The notes under the pieces are model-generated. The model saw nothing but the letters and a program-made list of their open reading frames with translations. It did no database searches and was not told the DNA's origin. A DNA stretch of 64,000 bases from Saezia sanguinis (lineage in GTDB: Bacteria > Pseudomonadota > Gammaproteobacteria > Burkholderiales > Burkholderiaceae_C), in assembly GCF_003991585.1 (NCBI RefSeq), contig NZ_PQSP01000010.1, positions 62,001 through 126,000 of the forward strand. The letters are read 5' to 3'. Below, in pieces: positions 48,223 to 56,487 of this stretch (its first letter is position 1; each line of letters opens with the position of its first letter). Position numbers and translations under genes: made by a program.

Positions 48223-49149
48223 TTAAATCAGGCTTAACCAGGATGCATATTTGGCATTGCGGCCATGTACCACATCAAAAAATGCTTTCTGAATCTTTTC
48301 TGTGATCGGGCCGCGACTGCCCGCACCGATCTCAATGCGGTCAATAGCCCGGATCGGCGTCACCTCAGCGGCCGTACCGGTGAAAAACACCTCGTCAGCC
48401 ACATACAGTTCATCGCGAGTCATGCGCTTTTCCACCACTTTCAGGCCCAGGTCACCACACAACGTAATGACGGTATTGCGCGTAATGCCGTCCAGCGCAC
48501 CGGATGACAGGTCAGGCGTATACACCACGCCCTTGGAAACCACAAACAGGTTTTCGCCGGAGCCTTCGCTCACATACCCGGTCGGATCGAGCATGATGGC
48601 TTCATCAAAGCCATTGTCGGTGGCTTCGCGGTTGGCCAGAATGGAATTGGTATAGTTCGACACCGATTTGGCTTTGGTCATGGTGGCATTCACATGGTGG
48701 TGCGTAAAGCTGGATACCATCACACTGATGCCCTTGGCCAGCCCCTCTTCACCCAGATAAGTGCCCCAGCTCCATGGCGCCACCATCACATGGATGGTCT
48801 GCCCCTTGGACGAAACGCCCAGGCTCTCAGAGCCCACCCAGACCAGCGGCCGGATGTAGCAGCTCTTCAGGTTGTTGGCGCGCACCACATCCTTATGTGC
48901 CTGAATCACTTCTTCCAGAGAAAAAGGTACTTTCAGGCGCAATACCTTGGCACTGTTGAACAGGCGGCGGGTATGGTCATCCAGCCGGAAAATCGCCGTG
49001 CCCTGCGGTGTTTCATAAGCACGCAGCCCTTCAAACACACCGCAGCCATAATGCAGCGTATGCGTGAGCACATGGACCTTGGCATCACGCCAGTCCACCA
49101 GCCCGCCATCCATCCATATCTTGCCATCTCTATCATCCATTGACGTCAT
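48223..49149 (-). CDS. ilvE: branched-chain amino acid aminotransferase
   Basis: Fold-type IV PLP enzyme for the last step of leucine, isoleucine and valine synthesis, 308 residues. Signatures: KIWMDGGLVDWRDAKVHVLTHTLHYGCGVFEGLRAYE, the PLP-lysine in TKAKSVSNYTNSILANREA (about residues 158-176), EAIMLDPTGYVSEGSGENLFVV and ITRNTVITL. GGTGAGG sits 8 bases before the ATG at 49149, which supports this start over the ATG three codons later. Confidence 0.97.
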   Translation of the reverse strand: MTSMDDRDGKIWMDGGLVDWRDAKVHVLTHTLHYGCGVFEGLRAYETPQGTAIFRLDDHTRRLFNSAKVLRLKVPFSLEEVIQAHKDVVRANNLKSCYIRPLVWVGSESLGVSSKGQTIHVMVAPWSWGTYLGEEGLAKGISVMVSSFTHHHVNATMTKAKSVSNYTNSILANREATDNGFDEAIMLDPTGYVSEGSGENLFVVSKGVVYTPDLSSGALDGITRNTVITLCGDLGLKVVEKRMTRDELYVADEVFFTGTAAEVTPIRAIDRIEIGAGSRGPITEKIQKAFFDVVHGRNAKYASWLSLI

Positions 49150-49403
49150 TTTTTAAACCTCACCTAATAAACGGGACAACGCCGCATTCAAAATGCAGCG
49201 CAAAAACTGTTTGCAGGCCGTCTCCATCAAACCTGCACATTGGATATTGCAACCACCAGGCCGGTTGTACTCCAGGCCCCTGCTGAAATGACGCCTTGGC
49301 AACAGGCTTGTAGCGCATTGCCTATGTCTTGCACAGTTATAACCAAATTAACTGATAATTATATGCTTTCGTACACAGATTGACAGACCCGACAACCTAA
49401 TTT

Positions 49404-50594
49404 ATGAAGCTCATTGAGGCCATTGAGGCCGCCGCCCCTGCCATCGCCGAACTCAGAAAACGCCTGCATGCGCGGCCGGAACTGAGTTTTGAAGAGCACC
49501 ACACCGCCAGCCTGATCGTCGCGACCCTGCAAAGCTGGGGCATTGAGGTGCATTACGGCTTGGCCGGCACCGGCGTGGTCGGGGTCATCCGCAACGGCAC
49601 ATCAGCCCGCGCCGTAGGTTTAAGAGCCGACATGGATGCCCTGCCCATGCAGGAGCAAAACACCTTTGCCCATGCCAGCATACATCCGGGCAAAATGCAC
49701 GGTTGCGGACATGACGGACATGTCGCCATGTTGCTGGCAGCAGCCCAGTACCTGGCCCGCCATCGCCACTTTGACGGTACGGTTTATCTGATCTTTCAGC
49801 CGGCCGAAGAAGACGGCGCCGGCGGCCGCGTGATGATCAAGGACGGGCTGTTTGAGCGCTTTCCGATGGACGCCGTATTCGGGCTGCACAACTGGCCGGA
49901 ACTGCCCGCAGGCACCATGGCAGTCTCACCCGGGCCGGTCATGGCTTCGTGCAGCGACTTTCACCTGCACATTCAGGGCAAAGGCAACCATGCGGCCATG
50001 CCGCACCTGAGCGTTGACCCGCTGCCCATTGCCTGCCAGGTTGTGCTGGGCTGGCAGACCATCGTCTCACGCAACCGCAACCCGTTTGATGTGGCCGCAC
50101 TCTCGGTCACCACCATCAATGCCGGGCAGGCCAGCAATGTCATCCCGGAAAACTGCAGCCTCAGCGGCACCGTGCGCACATTTGATCACCAGGTCACCCG
50201 GCTGATTGAGCAGCGTATGCGCGAACTGGCCGAGCATACCTGTGCGGCTTATGGTGCCAGTTGCCGGTTTGAATTTGTGCATACCTACGTCCCCACGGTC
50301 AACCATGCGCAGGAAGCCGAACTGGCACGCGCTGTCATGAGCGATATTCTGGGCGAGCAGCACGTGCTGGCGCAGCAGCCGTCGCTGGCCTCGGAAGACT
50401 TTGGTTATATGCTGCAACAAAAACCGGGCGCGTATGCGTTTATTGCCAACGGCAATGGTTCACACCGCCTGCACGGACACGGCCTGGGCGCATGTGAACT
50501 GCACAACCCCAGCTATGACTTCAACGATGACATCATTTCGCTGGGCGCAACCTACTGGGTGCGGCTGGCAGAACGCTACCTGTCTGACGCCTGA
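49404..50594 (+). CDS. M20D-family amidohydrolase (hippurate hydrolase-like)
   Basis: A 396-residue metallopeptidase/aminoacylase: LRKRLHARPELSFEEHHTASLI at the N-terminus, LRADMDALPM, metal-binding HGCGHDGHVAMLL (about residues 99-111), FQPAEEDGAGGRVMI (catalytic Glu pair) and FGLHNWPELPAGT, then the dimerisation domain with GKGNHAAMPHLSVDP. The family hydrolyses N-acyl amino acids such as hippurate or N-acetyl amino acids. SD weak; a GATAAT at 49354 may be a -10. Divergent from ilvE; substrate unknown. Confidence 0.9.
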   Translation: MKLIEAIEAAAPAIAELRKRLHARPELSFEEHHTASLIVATLQSWGIEVHYGLAGTGVVGVIRNGTSARAVGLRADMDALPMQEQNTFAHASIHPGKMHGCGHDGHVAMLLAAAQYLARHRHFDGTVYLIFQPAEEDGAGGRVMIKDGLFERFPMDAVFGLHNWPELPAGTMAVSPGPVMASCSDFHLHIQGKGNHAAMPHLSVDPLPIACQVVLGWQTIVSRNRNPFDVAALSVTTINAGQASNVIPENCSLSGTVRTFDHQVTRLIEQRMRELAEHTCAAYGASCRFEFVHTYVPTVNHAQEAELARAVMSDILGEQHVLAQQPSLASEDFGYMLQQKPGAYAFIANGNGSHRLHGHGLGACELHNPSYDFNDDIISLGATYWVRLAERYLSDA

Positions 50595-50668
50595 TGCGGT
50601 CGTGCCACCCTATCCTATTTCTATTTGCTACTGTGACGCAGCCATGGCTGAAACACCGCACAAGCGGC

Positions 50669-51097
50669 TCAGCGGCATGTGACCGTGATATTGATCTGCC
50701 CCTGAACCGGCCCTTTTTCAGAAACAGCAGTACAAGAAGCAGACGCATCGTCCAGCCGCATGATCAGTTTGGTCGCTCCGGCGCCGTAATTGCATGCCAG
50801 CCATTTGCCTTCAGGATAGCTCCCCTCCAGCGTCCAACTGGGATGTTGCGCCATTTCGTCATCGGGCTTTAAATCCGCATTGTCTTGCGGATGTCCATCG
50901 TAAATCGAAACCCCTCTTAACCACAACGGATACTGGCGTGCCATCTGCTCAAAACCGGCGGGAATACTGTCCTGAGACAGGGTTGCTGATTCAAGCATCA
51001 CGCGTTCCGGGCACACCACGGTCTGCTCGGCCAGCGCATGGCCGGAAAACATCACCATCGCCAAAGCTGCGAACCTTGTTACACACATGTTTGTCAT
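50669..51097 (-). CDS. secreted STY0301-like protein
   Basis: A 142-residue exported protein with signal peptide MTNMCVTRFAALAMVMFSGHALA. The mature part (VVCPERVMLESATL...YPLWLRGVSIYDGHPQDNADLKPDD..WTLEGSYPEGKWLACNYGAGATKLIMRLDDASASCTAV) fits the STY0301 family pattern (CP...., ..v..y.G.P.....L.P, W.......wl.C.Y, C), with conserved cysteines likely in disulfides. Role unknown. GAGGAG is 8 bases before the ATG at 51097, which decides the start over an upstream frame to 51145. Confidence 0.72.
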   Translation of the reverse strand: MTNMCVTRFAALAMVMFSGHALAEQTVVCPERVMLESATLSQDSIPAGFEQMARQYPLWLRGVSIYDGHPQDNADLKPDDEMAQHPSWTLEGSYPEGKWLACNYGAGATKLIMRLDDASASCTAVSEKGPVQGQINITVTCR

Positions 51098-51172
51098 CGG
51101 CAGGACTCCTCTTGTATTGGCAGAATTCATGATACAGGCACTCACAGGCTAACAGGCACTAAGCACTAAGAA

Positions 51173-51907
51173 CTAAGCGCCAAACTTCACGCCGGCCTGG
51201 GCAATGTCGTTCATGAATGCCTGCACACCGTCGCGCGAAAGCTCGGTCAGATCCTTGCCGCCGGTTTTCACTATGGCATTGTATTTTTTCACCATCGAAA
51301 GCGGTGCTGTAATCACCCTGCAACCGGCCTGCTCGGCCTGCCAGATGTTATACACCTCGCGGGTGGAGGCCCACAGCAGCTCTGCCCTGGGGTGCCCTTT
51401 GAATATATCGCGACAGGCTTCAACGATGGGAACCGGGTCCACCCCGACATCGGCAATACGCCCGGCAAACACCGAAACCAGCGCCGGTGTGGCCGGGTCC
51501 AGTGCATCGGCCACAATCTGTGCCTGCTCCACCGTGAACACACAGGTCACATTCAAGGCAATGCCCTGTGCTGAAAGCTTGCGGATCAGCGGCCCCATGG
51601 ACTCCCCTGCGGGCGTGATGACCGGCACCTTGACATACACATTGTTACCCCATGCATGGATGATGTGCGCCTCGCGCTCCATGCCCTGCGGCGTATCGCT
51701 GAACACTTCAAACGATACCGGCAGTTGCGGCACCAGCGCCAACACCTCTTTGGCGTAACTGGTGTAGTCAGCCACCCCGGCCTGCGATACCAGCGACGGG
51801 TTGGTGGTAAACCCCTGGGTTACCGGCAGGCTTAATCCGGTGCGGATGGTCTCAAAATCAGCACCATCGACAAACACTTTGATATCAGGGCGTCTGAATT
51901 GCGCCAT
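51173..51907 (-). CDS. transaldolase-like (TalC/FSA-type) enzyme
   Basis: A 244-residue short transaldolase-fold TIM barrel: IKVFVDGADFETIRTGLSLPVTQGFTTNPSLVSQAG at the N-terminus and the Schiff-base Lys93 in NNVYVKVPVITPAGESMGPLIRKL. Length fits the fructose-6-phosphate aldolase/short transaldolase group rather than the 320-residue TalB type, so either transaldolase or F6P aldolase activity is possible. GGAGAGG lies 6 bases before the ATG at 51907; a GTG one codon upstream is less likely. Confidence 0.88.
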   Translation of the reverse strand: MAQFRRPDIKVFVDGADFETIRTGLSLPVTQGFTTNPSLVSQAGVADYTSYAKEVLALVPQLPVSFEVFSDTPQGMEREAHIIHAWGNNVYVKVPVITPAGESMGPLIRKLSAQGIALNVTCVFTVEQAQIVADALDPATPALVSVFAGRIADVGVDPVPIVEACRDIFKGHPRAELLWASTREVYNIWQAEQAGCRVITAPLSMVKKYNAIVKTGGKDLTELSRDGVQAFMNDIAQAGVKFGA

Positions 51908-51960
51908 CACGGTCCTCTCCTGTTGTGGTTTGATCGGTGTCGGTTATTCTATGCGTATTT

Positions 51961-52569
51961 TCAGCGGTTCAGCGCTTTTCTCAGCGAAAAACCGAACATC
52001 AGCATCATCAGCCCTTCAAACAGCAGCTCACACGCCAGGAAAAAGCCGGGCAGTACCAGAGATGAAGGCCCCAGTGTCATGGCGATCAGAAAAGCCGCCA
52101 GCACAGCCAGCATACCTGAAGCCACCAGCCAGCCCCAGCCATCCATGCCTCTGGACTGAAACCCCGACACCACGCGCAACACCCCCGCCACAGACAGCAC
52201 CATGGCAAACAGCACCGTCAACGTCACAGCCATTTCCACCGGTGCGGCAAACGAAACCAGCCCGGTCAGAATCAAGAGAATGCCGCTGAGCAGCCAGAAC
52301 CAGAACAGGCTTTTGATCCCTCTGACCTGCAATGCAGAAATAATATTGATGACGCCCGTGGCAAACAGCAGCGACCCCAGCACAAATATCGCCACAACGG
52401 TACTGATAATGATGTATACGGCTGCAAACGCACCGCAGATGGTCAACAGCAAGCCAAAAACAACAAACCAGCCCCAACTCTTGCGCAACCTGCGCAAATG
52501 CTGTCCGATCGGGCTGTTGGATAAAAACTGCTCTTTGGGTGATGGTGGCTGAGTATTCTGATCACTCAT
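51961..52569 (-). CDS. HdeD-family membrane protein
   Basis: A 202-residue DUF308/HdeD protein with six predicted transmembrane segments in three pairs (about residues 33-72, 86-125, 143-195), such as WFVVFGLLLTICGAFAAVYIIISTVVAIFVLGSLLFATGVINIISAL. HdeD is linked to acid resistance at high cell density in E. coli; its function here is unknown. AAGGAGAA sits 4 bases before the ATG. Upstream of the transaldolase-like gene on the same strand, 53 bases apart. Confidence 0.9.
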   Translation of the reverse strand: MSDQNTQPPSPKEQFLSNSPIGQHLRRLRKSWGWFVVFGLLLTICGAFAAVYIIISTVVAIFVLGSLLFATGVINIISALQVRGIKSLFWFWLLSGILLILTGLVSFAAPVEMAVTLTVLFAMVLSVAGVLRVVSGFQSRGMDGWGWLVASGMLAVLAAFLIAMTLGPSSLVLPGFFLACELLFEGLMMLMFGFSLRKALNR

Positions 52570-53209
52570 GGTGTTCTCCTTGTTCTGTTGTAAGGCCGCT
52601 CAGATCAACAGCGCCGATATGGCATGATCTGTCCTTTGCGGCTTTCTTTCGGTTCATTGTACTGCGTCCGGCTTTATCCACGGATGCACCCGTCAAAATG
52701 CATGGCACGCTTGCCTTTAACCGCTGGTCTGCAAAATGGAGGAACACGTTTTCAGCCCTTTATTCCGCCAAAATCCTAAACAGGTTTTTAGAAAATGCTG
52801 TTTTCGTGAAATAAGTGGCACCTGGGGCAAATATAATAGACGCAGCAATGATCAAAACTGCGATTTATCGACTATCATAAGTACATATTGTCATTTCCCA
52901 TATTTCCTCAAGTGTGTTCCGCCGGATGTTGCGTGGTAGCGACATCCGGACTTTTCTCAAACAACCCCATACCTCCGCTCTACCATCGCATTGCACTTTT
53001 CCATCCGACATCATTTTTCCTATCGACGCATGCTGTATAAAAGTCGCTTCTCTCCATAAAATCAACAAGTTACAGATTCTTTCTGCATTTTCCCAGGTCA
53101 AGTTGTCCCCGGAAAGCACAGCAAGGGTCCAAATTTAATTTTGGTACTTATTTCACGCTTTATACATATTTATACTTAAAGTTAATTTTTCAAAATACAA
53201 CATAACCTA

Positions 53210-53238
53210 TTGACTTAAAACGGAAAATATCCGATGAT
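53210..53238 (+). promoter_or_regulatory. promoter of the candidate small RNA
   Basis: TTGACT (-35, 5 of 6) and GATGAT (-10, 4 of 6) with exactly 17 bases between, preceded by an A/T-rich tract. Start of transcription expected near 53245. Confidence 0.5.
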
Positions 53239-53244
53239 TCAGTC

Positions 53245-53395
53245 ATACAACAATAAGGGTGAAGGGGAAGCACCCAGAGGGAGAAGATAAGGTCAGTAAT
53301 CACGTCAGAATAAACATACGATAACTTTACTGATCTAGCTCTCAATTCAGAGCCTGCTTAAACCAGAACATGCTGGAAGCAGGCTTTATTTTTTT
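53245..53395 (+). ncRNA. candidate structured small RNA with intrinsic terminator
   Basis: About 150 bases with no sensible protein frame. Three hairpins can be read: GGGTG/CACCC (53257-53275) with the purine loop AAGGGGAAG; GGTCAGTAA/TTACTGATC (53291-53335, 9 bp with one G-U pair) ; and the terminator AGCCTGCTT/AAGCAGGCT (53351-53385) with an inner CCAG/CTGG and a T-rich tail TTTATTTTTTT. A promoter lies directly upstream. The purine-rich segments (AAGGGGAAG, AGAGGGAGAAG) could pair with pyrimidine-rich targets. I do not recognise it as 6S, tmRNA, SRP or RNase P RNA. Confidence 0.5.
53351..53395 (+). terminator. intrinsic terminator of the candidate small RNA
   Basis: AGCCTGCTT/AAGCAGGCT 9-bp stem (inner CCAG/CTGG helix) followed by TTATTTTTTT. 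No annotated gene ends just upstream, which is the main reason for proposing an RNA gene. Confidence 0.8.
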
Positions 53396-53767
53396 CACCA
53401 CCCGTTATCTATTCTTTTATCGCATAACTGCTGCCTGCCACATCGGCCAGATGATGATTCATGTCCAGCCGTATGGTGTCTGGGCAAAACGAATCCATGT
53501 TTCAAAAGATGACACAAGCACATTCTGTATCAGCCATTTTCCGCTGGTGCAGGCATGTTGCGACACAGGTTTGCAGCAATCAAAGAACAACTCAGGCATA
53601 TGGTCCGCAAAGAGAGTGGTTGGTCTGGGTAAATGCTGAATTTTGCCTCTCTTTTGATGCACCTCAACTGTTGCACGGTACAAAGGCGAACGAACACATA
53701 TATGTGCGTTATCATTTCAGTATTGCCCAGCAAAACGCTGCTGGTTACCGCACACACGGCATCTGTC

Positions 53768-54235
53768 ATGAAACTTTCGGTACTGACCCATCAGATCACG
53801 CACAGGCGTGGCAGCTCCAACAGCACAGAAAGATATTTCTGTGATTTTTTGGTGAATGGTCACTCCCTGCTTGAAATGCTGGACAAACTCTCAGGCAGTA
53901 ACTCAGGCAGTAAAGACGGGCAGCCCAGTGACCTGATTGGCAGTTTTGTTGTGGGCTATCCTGAACACAACCAGCAAAAGCGCGATCAACTGTTGCTGGC
54001 TGCCCAGCCGGATACCGAGTCCGGTCGCATCATGCTCTATATCTGCCCCGAATGCGGCGATCTGGGATGCGGCGCGTACACCGTGCGGGTTGAAAAAACC
54101 GGCAACCATTACACTTGGCATGATTTTGCATACGAAAACGGCTACGAGCCGCCACACCTGATTGCCGATACTGCCTTTACATTTGATGCAGCGGCCTATG
54201 AACAGGCCATGCAGGATATGACCCTCATCCGCTGA
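53768..54235 (+). CDS. hypothetical protein with CPECGDLGCGA motif, 155 aa
   Basis: The start at 53768 (MKLSVLTHQITHRRGSS) gives a soluble 155-residue protein; the frame is open to 53633 but that part looks non-coding. The centre has LYICPECGDLGCGAYTVRVEKTGNHYTWHDFAYENGY, a short conserved pattern of unknown proteins whose three cysteines could bind a metal. No SD of note. Convergent with the RsmB/NOP gene. Function unknown. Confidence 0.72.
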   Translation: MKLSVLTHQITHRRGSSNSTERYFCDFLVNGHSLLEMLDKLSGSNSGSKDGQPSDLIGSFVVGYPEHNQQKRDQLLLAAQPDTESGRIMLYICPECGDLGCGAYTVRVEKTGNHYTWHDFAYENGYEPPHLIADTAFTFDAAAYEQAMQDMTLIR

Positions 54236-54377
54236 AGCCCTAAAGCCAGCCACCAAGGCCAATCACTAAGGCCCGCCCCTGACGCCGCTGAGATAGAGCC
54301 GTGTGCTCATCCCCCAACACCAGCGTAGCGCGCCACATGCCGTGCCGCATCATGCACAACGCTATATGTTCTGCGCT

Positions 54378-55640
54378 TTAGGCTTTACGCTGCCATACTG
54401 CGGCAAAAAAGCCATCGGTCCGATGCCGATGCGTCCACAAGCGCAGATAGTCACCCTGCACCAGTTGATCCGCGTCGGCAACCCCTTGTGCAGCCAGCAA
54501 CTGCGCAACACTTACCCGTTCAAACTGCGGGTGCTCCTGCCCAAACTGCTGTGCAATGACTTCATTTTCTGCCGGCAGCAAACTGCAGGTGGCATACACC
54601 AGAGAGCCACCGGGTTTGAGCAACTGGCAGGCAGAGGCCAGAATGTGCTGCTGCTTTTCTGCCAGTTCCTGAATGCTTTGGGGTGTCTGGCGCCATTTCA
54701 GGTCAGGATTGCGGCGCAGGGTTCCCAAGCCCGAACACGGCGCATCCACCAGTACCCGGTCAACCTTGCCGTACAGGCGTTTAACACGTGCATCACGCTC
54801 ATGCGCAATGGCTGCCGGATGCACGTTGGACAACCCGCTGCGGGCCATACGGGGTTTGAGCGCATCCAGTCGGTGTGCGGATACATCCCACGCGTACAGC
54901 CGCCCGGTATTGCGCATTGCCGCACCCAGCGCCAGCGTTTTCCCGCCCGCGCCGGCACAAAAATCCACCACCATATCGCCGCGCTTGGGTGCCACCAGCA
55001 GCGCCAGCAACTGGCTGCCTTCATCCTGCACCTCAACGCTGCCGTCCAGAAACAGAGGGTGTTTATTCAATGCCGGTTTACCCTGCACCCGCAGCCCCCA
55101 GGGTGAATAAGGCGTCAAAGAAGACTGAATGCCCGATTGCGCCAGTTGCTGCTGCGCCTGCTCGCGCTTGATTTTGAGCGTATTGACGCGCAAATCCAGC
55201 GGAGCACTGTGGTCCAGCGCTTCGGCCAGCTCCCAGAACTCCTCTTCTTTTAGTTGCGACTTCAGCGGCTCCACCAGCCACTCAGGCAGGTTATGCCGCA
55301 AAGGCTCAGGCATTGCATACATGTCAATCCGGTGAATGCGGTCAAGCCAGGCACGCTCCTGCTCAGACAACATCGGCAACAACGTACGCGCGTCTGCCTG
55401 CCAGGCCAAAACTGCCAGCCGGCGCTCCATCGGGCCCGAACCGGACTGCGCCAGATGCTGCAACAGCGGTTTTTGCCGGATAAGTACGTAAACGGTCTCC
55501 GCCAGTGCTGCACGCTCACGCATGCCCAGTTGGCGGTTTTCCCGAAAATAGCGCGATACAACAGAATCGGCAGGATATTCAAAGCGCAGCACCAGCTTGA
55601 CAAGCTGCTGTGCATGTTGCAATAAGTCTTGTGGCGTCAT
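54378..55640 (-). CDS. RsmB/NOP-family 5-methylcytosine rRNA methyltransferase
   Basis: A 420-residue SAM-dependent RNA methyltransferase. The N-terminal 130 residues are helical (NusB-like region reduced). The Rossmann core has VDFCAGAGGKTLALGAAM (SAM site), AWDVSAHRLDALKPRM, VDAPCSGLGTLRRNPDLKW (catalytic-cycle Cys) and VYATCSLLPAENE (nucleophile Cys), the two-cysteine m5C signature. It is shorter at the N-terminus than classical RsmB, so the exact rRNA target is uncertain. It stands next to purN, a common arrangement in Burkholderiales. Confidence 0.9.
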   Translation of the reverse strand: MTPQDLLQHAQQLVKLVLRFEYPADSVVSRYFRENRQLGMRERAALAETVYVLIRQKPLLQHLAQSGSGPMERRLAVLAWQADARTLLPMLSEQERAWLDRIHRIDMYAMPEPLRHNLPEWLVEPLKSQLKEEEFWELAEALDHSAPLDLRVNTLKIKREQAQQQLAQSGIQSSLTPYSPWGLRVQGKPALNKHPLFLDGSVEVQDEGSQLLALLVAPKRGDMVVDFCAGAGGKTLALGAAMRNTGRLYAWDVSAHRLDALKPRMARSGLSNVHPAAIAHERDARVKRLYGKVDRVLVDAPCSGLGTLRRNPDLKWRQTPQSIQELAEKQQHILASACQLLKPGGSLVYATCSLLPAENEVIAQQFGQEHPQFERVSVAQLLAAQGVADADQLVQGDYLRLWTHRHRTDGFFAAVWQRKA

Positions 55641-55725
55641 ACAAAATCCGGTTTACTCTTTAAGCGCTACATTCAACCCCTGAACAGCCCACCTGTTTGA
55701 GGGATTTTGATACAAAAATAACTTT

Positions 55726-56295
55726 TTACAACTGGGCCAGCAGTTCACCAATCGCCCGCGGATACAGCTCATGCTCAGCTTGCAGCACACGCTGTGCCAG
55801 CGTTTCCTCGGTATCTCCTGGCAGAACCGGCACCCGGGCCTGTGCCAGCGTCGGGCCATGGTCGAGCTCCGGGGTCACCCAGTGAACCGTTGCGCCGGCT
55901 TCCCGGTGCCCGGCCTCCAGGGCCCGCCGGTGCGTGTGCAAACCCGGAAAATGAGGCAGCAAAGAGGGGTGGATATTCACCATACGCCCTGCATAGTGCG
56001 CGACAAACTCCGGCGTCAGAATGCGCATGAACCCGGCCAGCACCACCAGTGCAGGCTGATAAGGGTCAATCACCTGGGCCAGCGCCTGGTCAAACGCCGG
56101 GCGGTCTGCATAGGCCTTGTGGTTGACCACATGGGTCGCGATGCCCTGCTGGCCTGCCCATTCCAACCCTGCGGCCTGAGGATTGTTGCTGACAACGGCT
56201 GCCACGCGTGCAGGCCACTGCTGTGCCACGCTGGCCTGTACGATCGAGCGCAGGTTGGAACCGCGCCCACTGATAAGAACAACAATATTTTTCAT
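55726..56295 (-). CDS. purN: phosphoribosylglycinamide formyltransferase
   Basis: Third step of purine synthesis, 10-formyl-THF-dependent formylation of GAR. The 189 residues start NIVVLISGRGSNLRSIV (phosphate loop), with LVVLAGFMRILTPEFV, the catalytic VNIHPSLLPHFPGLHTH and ATVHWVTPELDHGPTLAQ. The start at 56295 (MKNIVVL) is the family start; the frame runs to 56343 without an SD. Upstream of the RsmB/NOP gene on the same strand, 85 bases apart. Confidence 0.95.
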   Translation of the reverse strand: MKNIVVLISGRGSNLRSIVQASVAQQWPARVAAVVSNNPQAAGLEWAGQQGIATHVVNHKAYADRPAFDQALAQVIDPYQPALVVLAGFMRILTPEFVAHYAGRMVNIHPSLLPHFPGLHTHRRALEAGHREAGATVHWVTPELDHGPTLAQARVPVLPGDTEETLAQRVLQAEHELYPRAIGELLAQL

Positions 56296-56487
56296 GAGAT
56301 CAGGGAGGGAATAAGCATTCATTATCCCTGATAATCGCATCACAAAAAGATCGTGCGAAAATTCAGGATTGGTTCACCGGTATTAGCTCGGTATATTAGG
56401 CCGCCGTTCACCTTCAAGGCGCTGCTCAGAGTAGCACACTTCATGCAGCACCCTGGACTTGCGGGGCAAGCCCTCTGTTAAGCGTTC

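Larger units (their letters stand above)
52570..53767. other. 1.2-kb gene-poor, A/T-rich region
   Basis: Between the HdeD gene and the unknown gene at 53768 there is no convincing coding frame; open frames of 60-127 codons on both strands lack SD sequences and coding character. A TATAAT at 52832-52837 has no good -35. The stretch holds the candidate small RNA at 53245-53395. It may also contain remnants of lost genes. Confidence 0.6.

Noticed and set aside
52808..52840. TATAAT at 52832 and a TGGCAC upstream that looks like a sigma-54 promoter
   Set aside because: No suitable -35 for sigma-70, and the GG-N10-GC spacing needed for sigma-54 is wrong (8 bases).
53461..53844. 127-codon open frame overlapping the start of the unknown gene at 53768
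   Set aside because: No SD, no coding character, and it overlaps a more credible frame.
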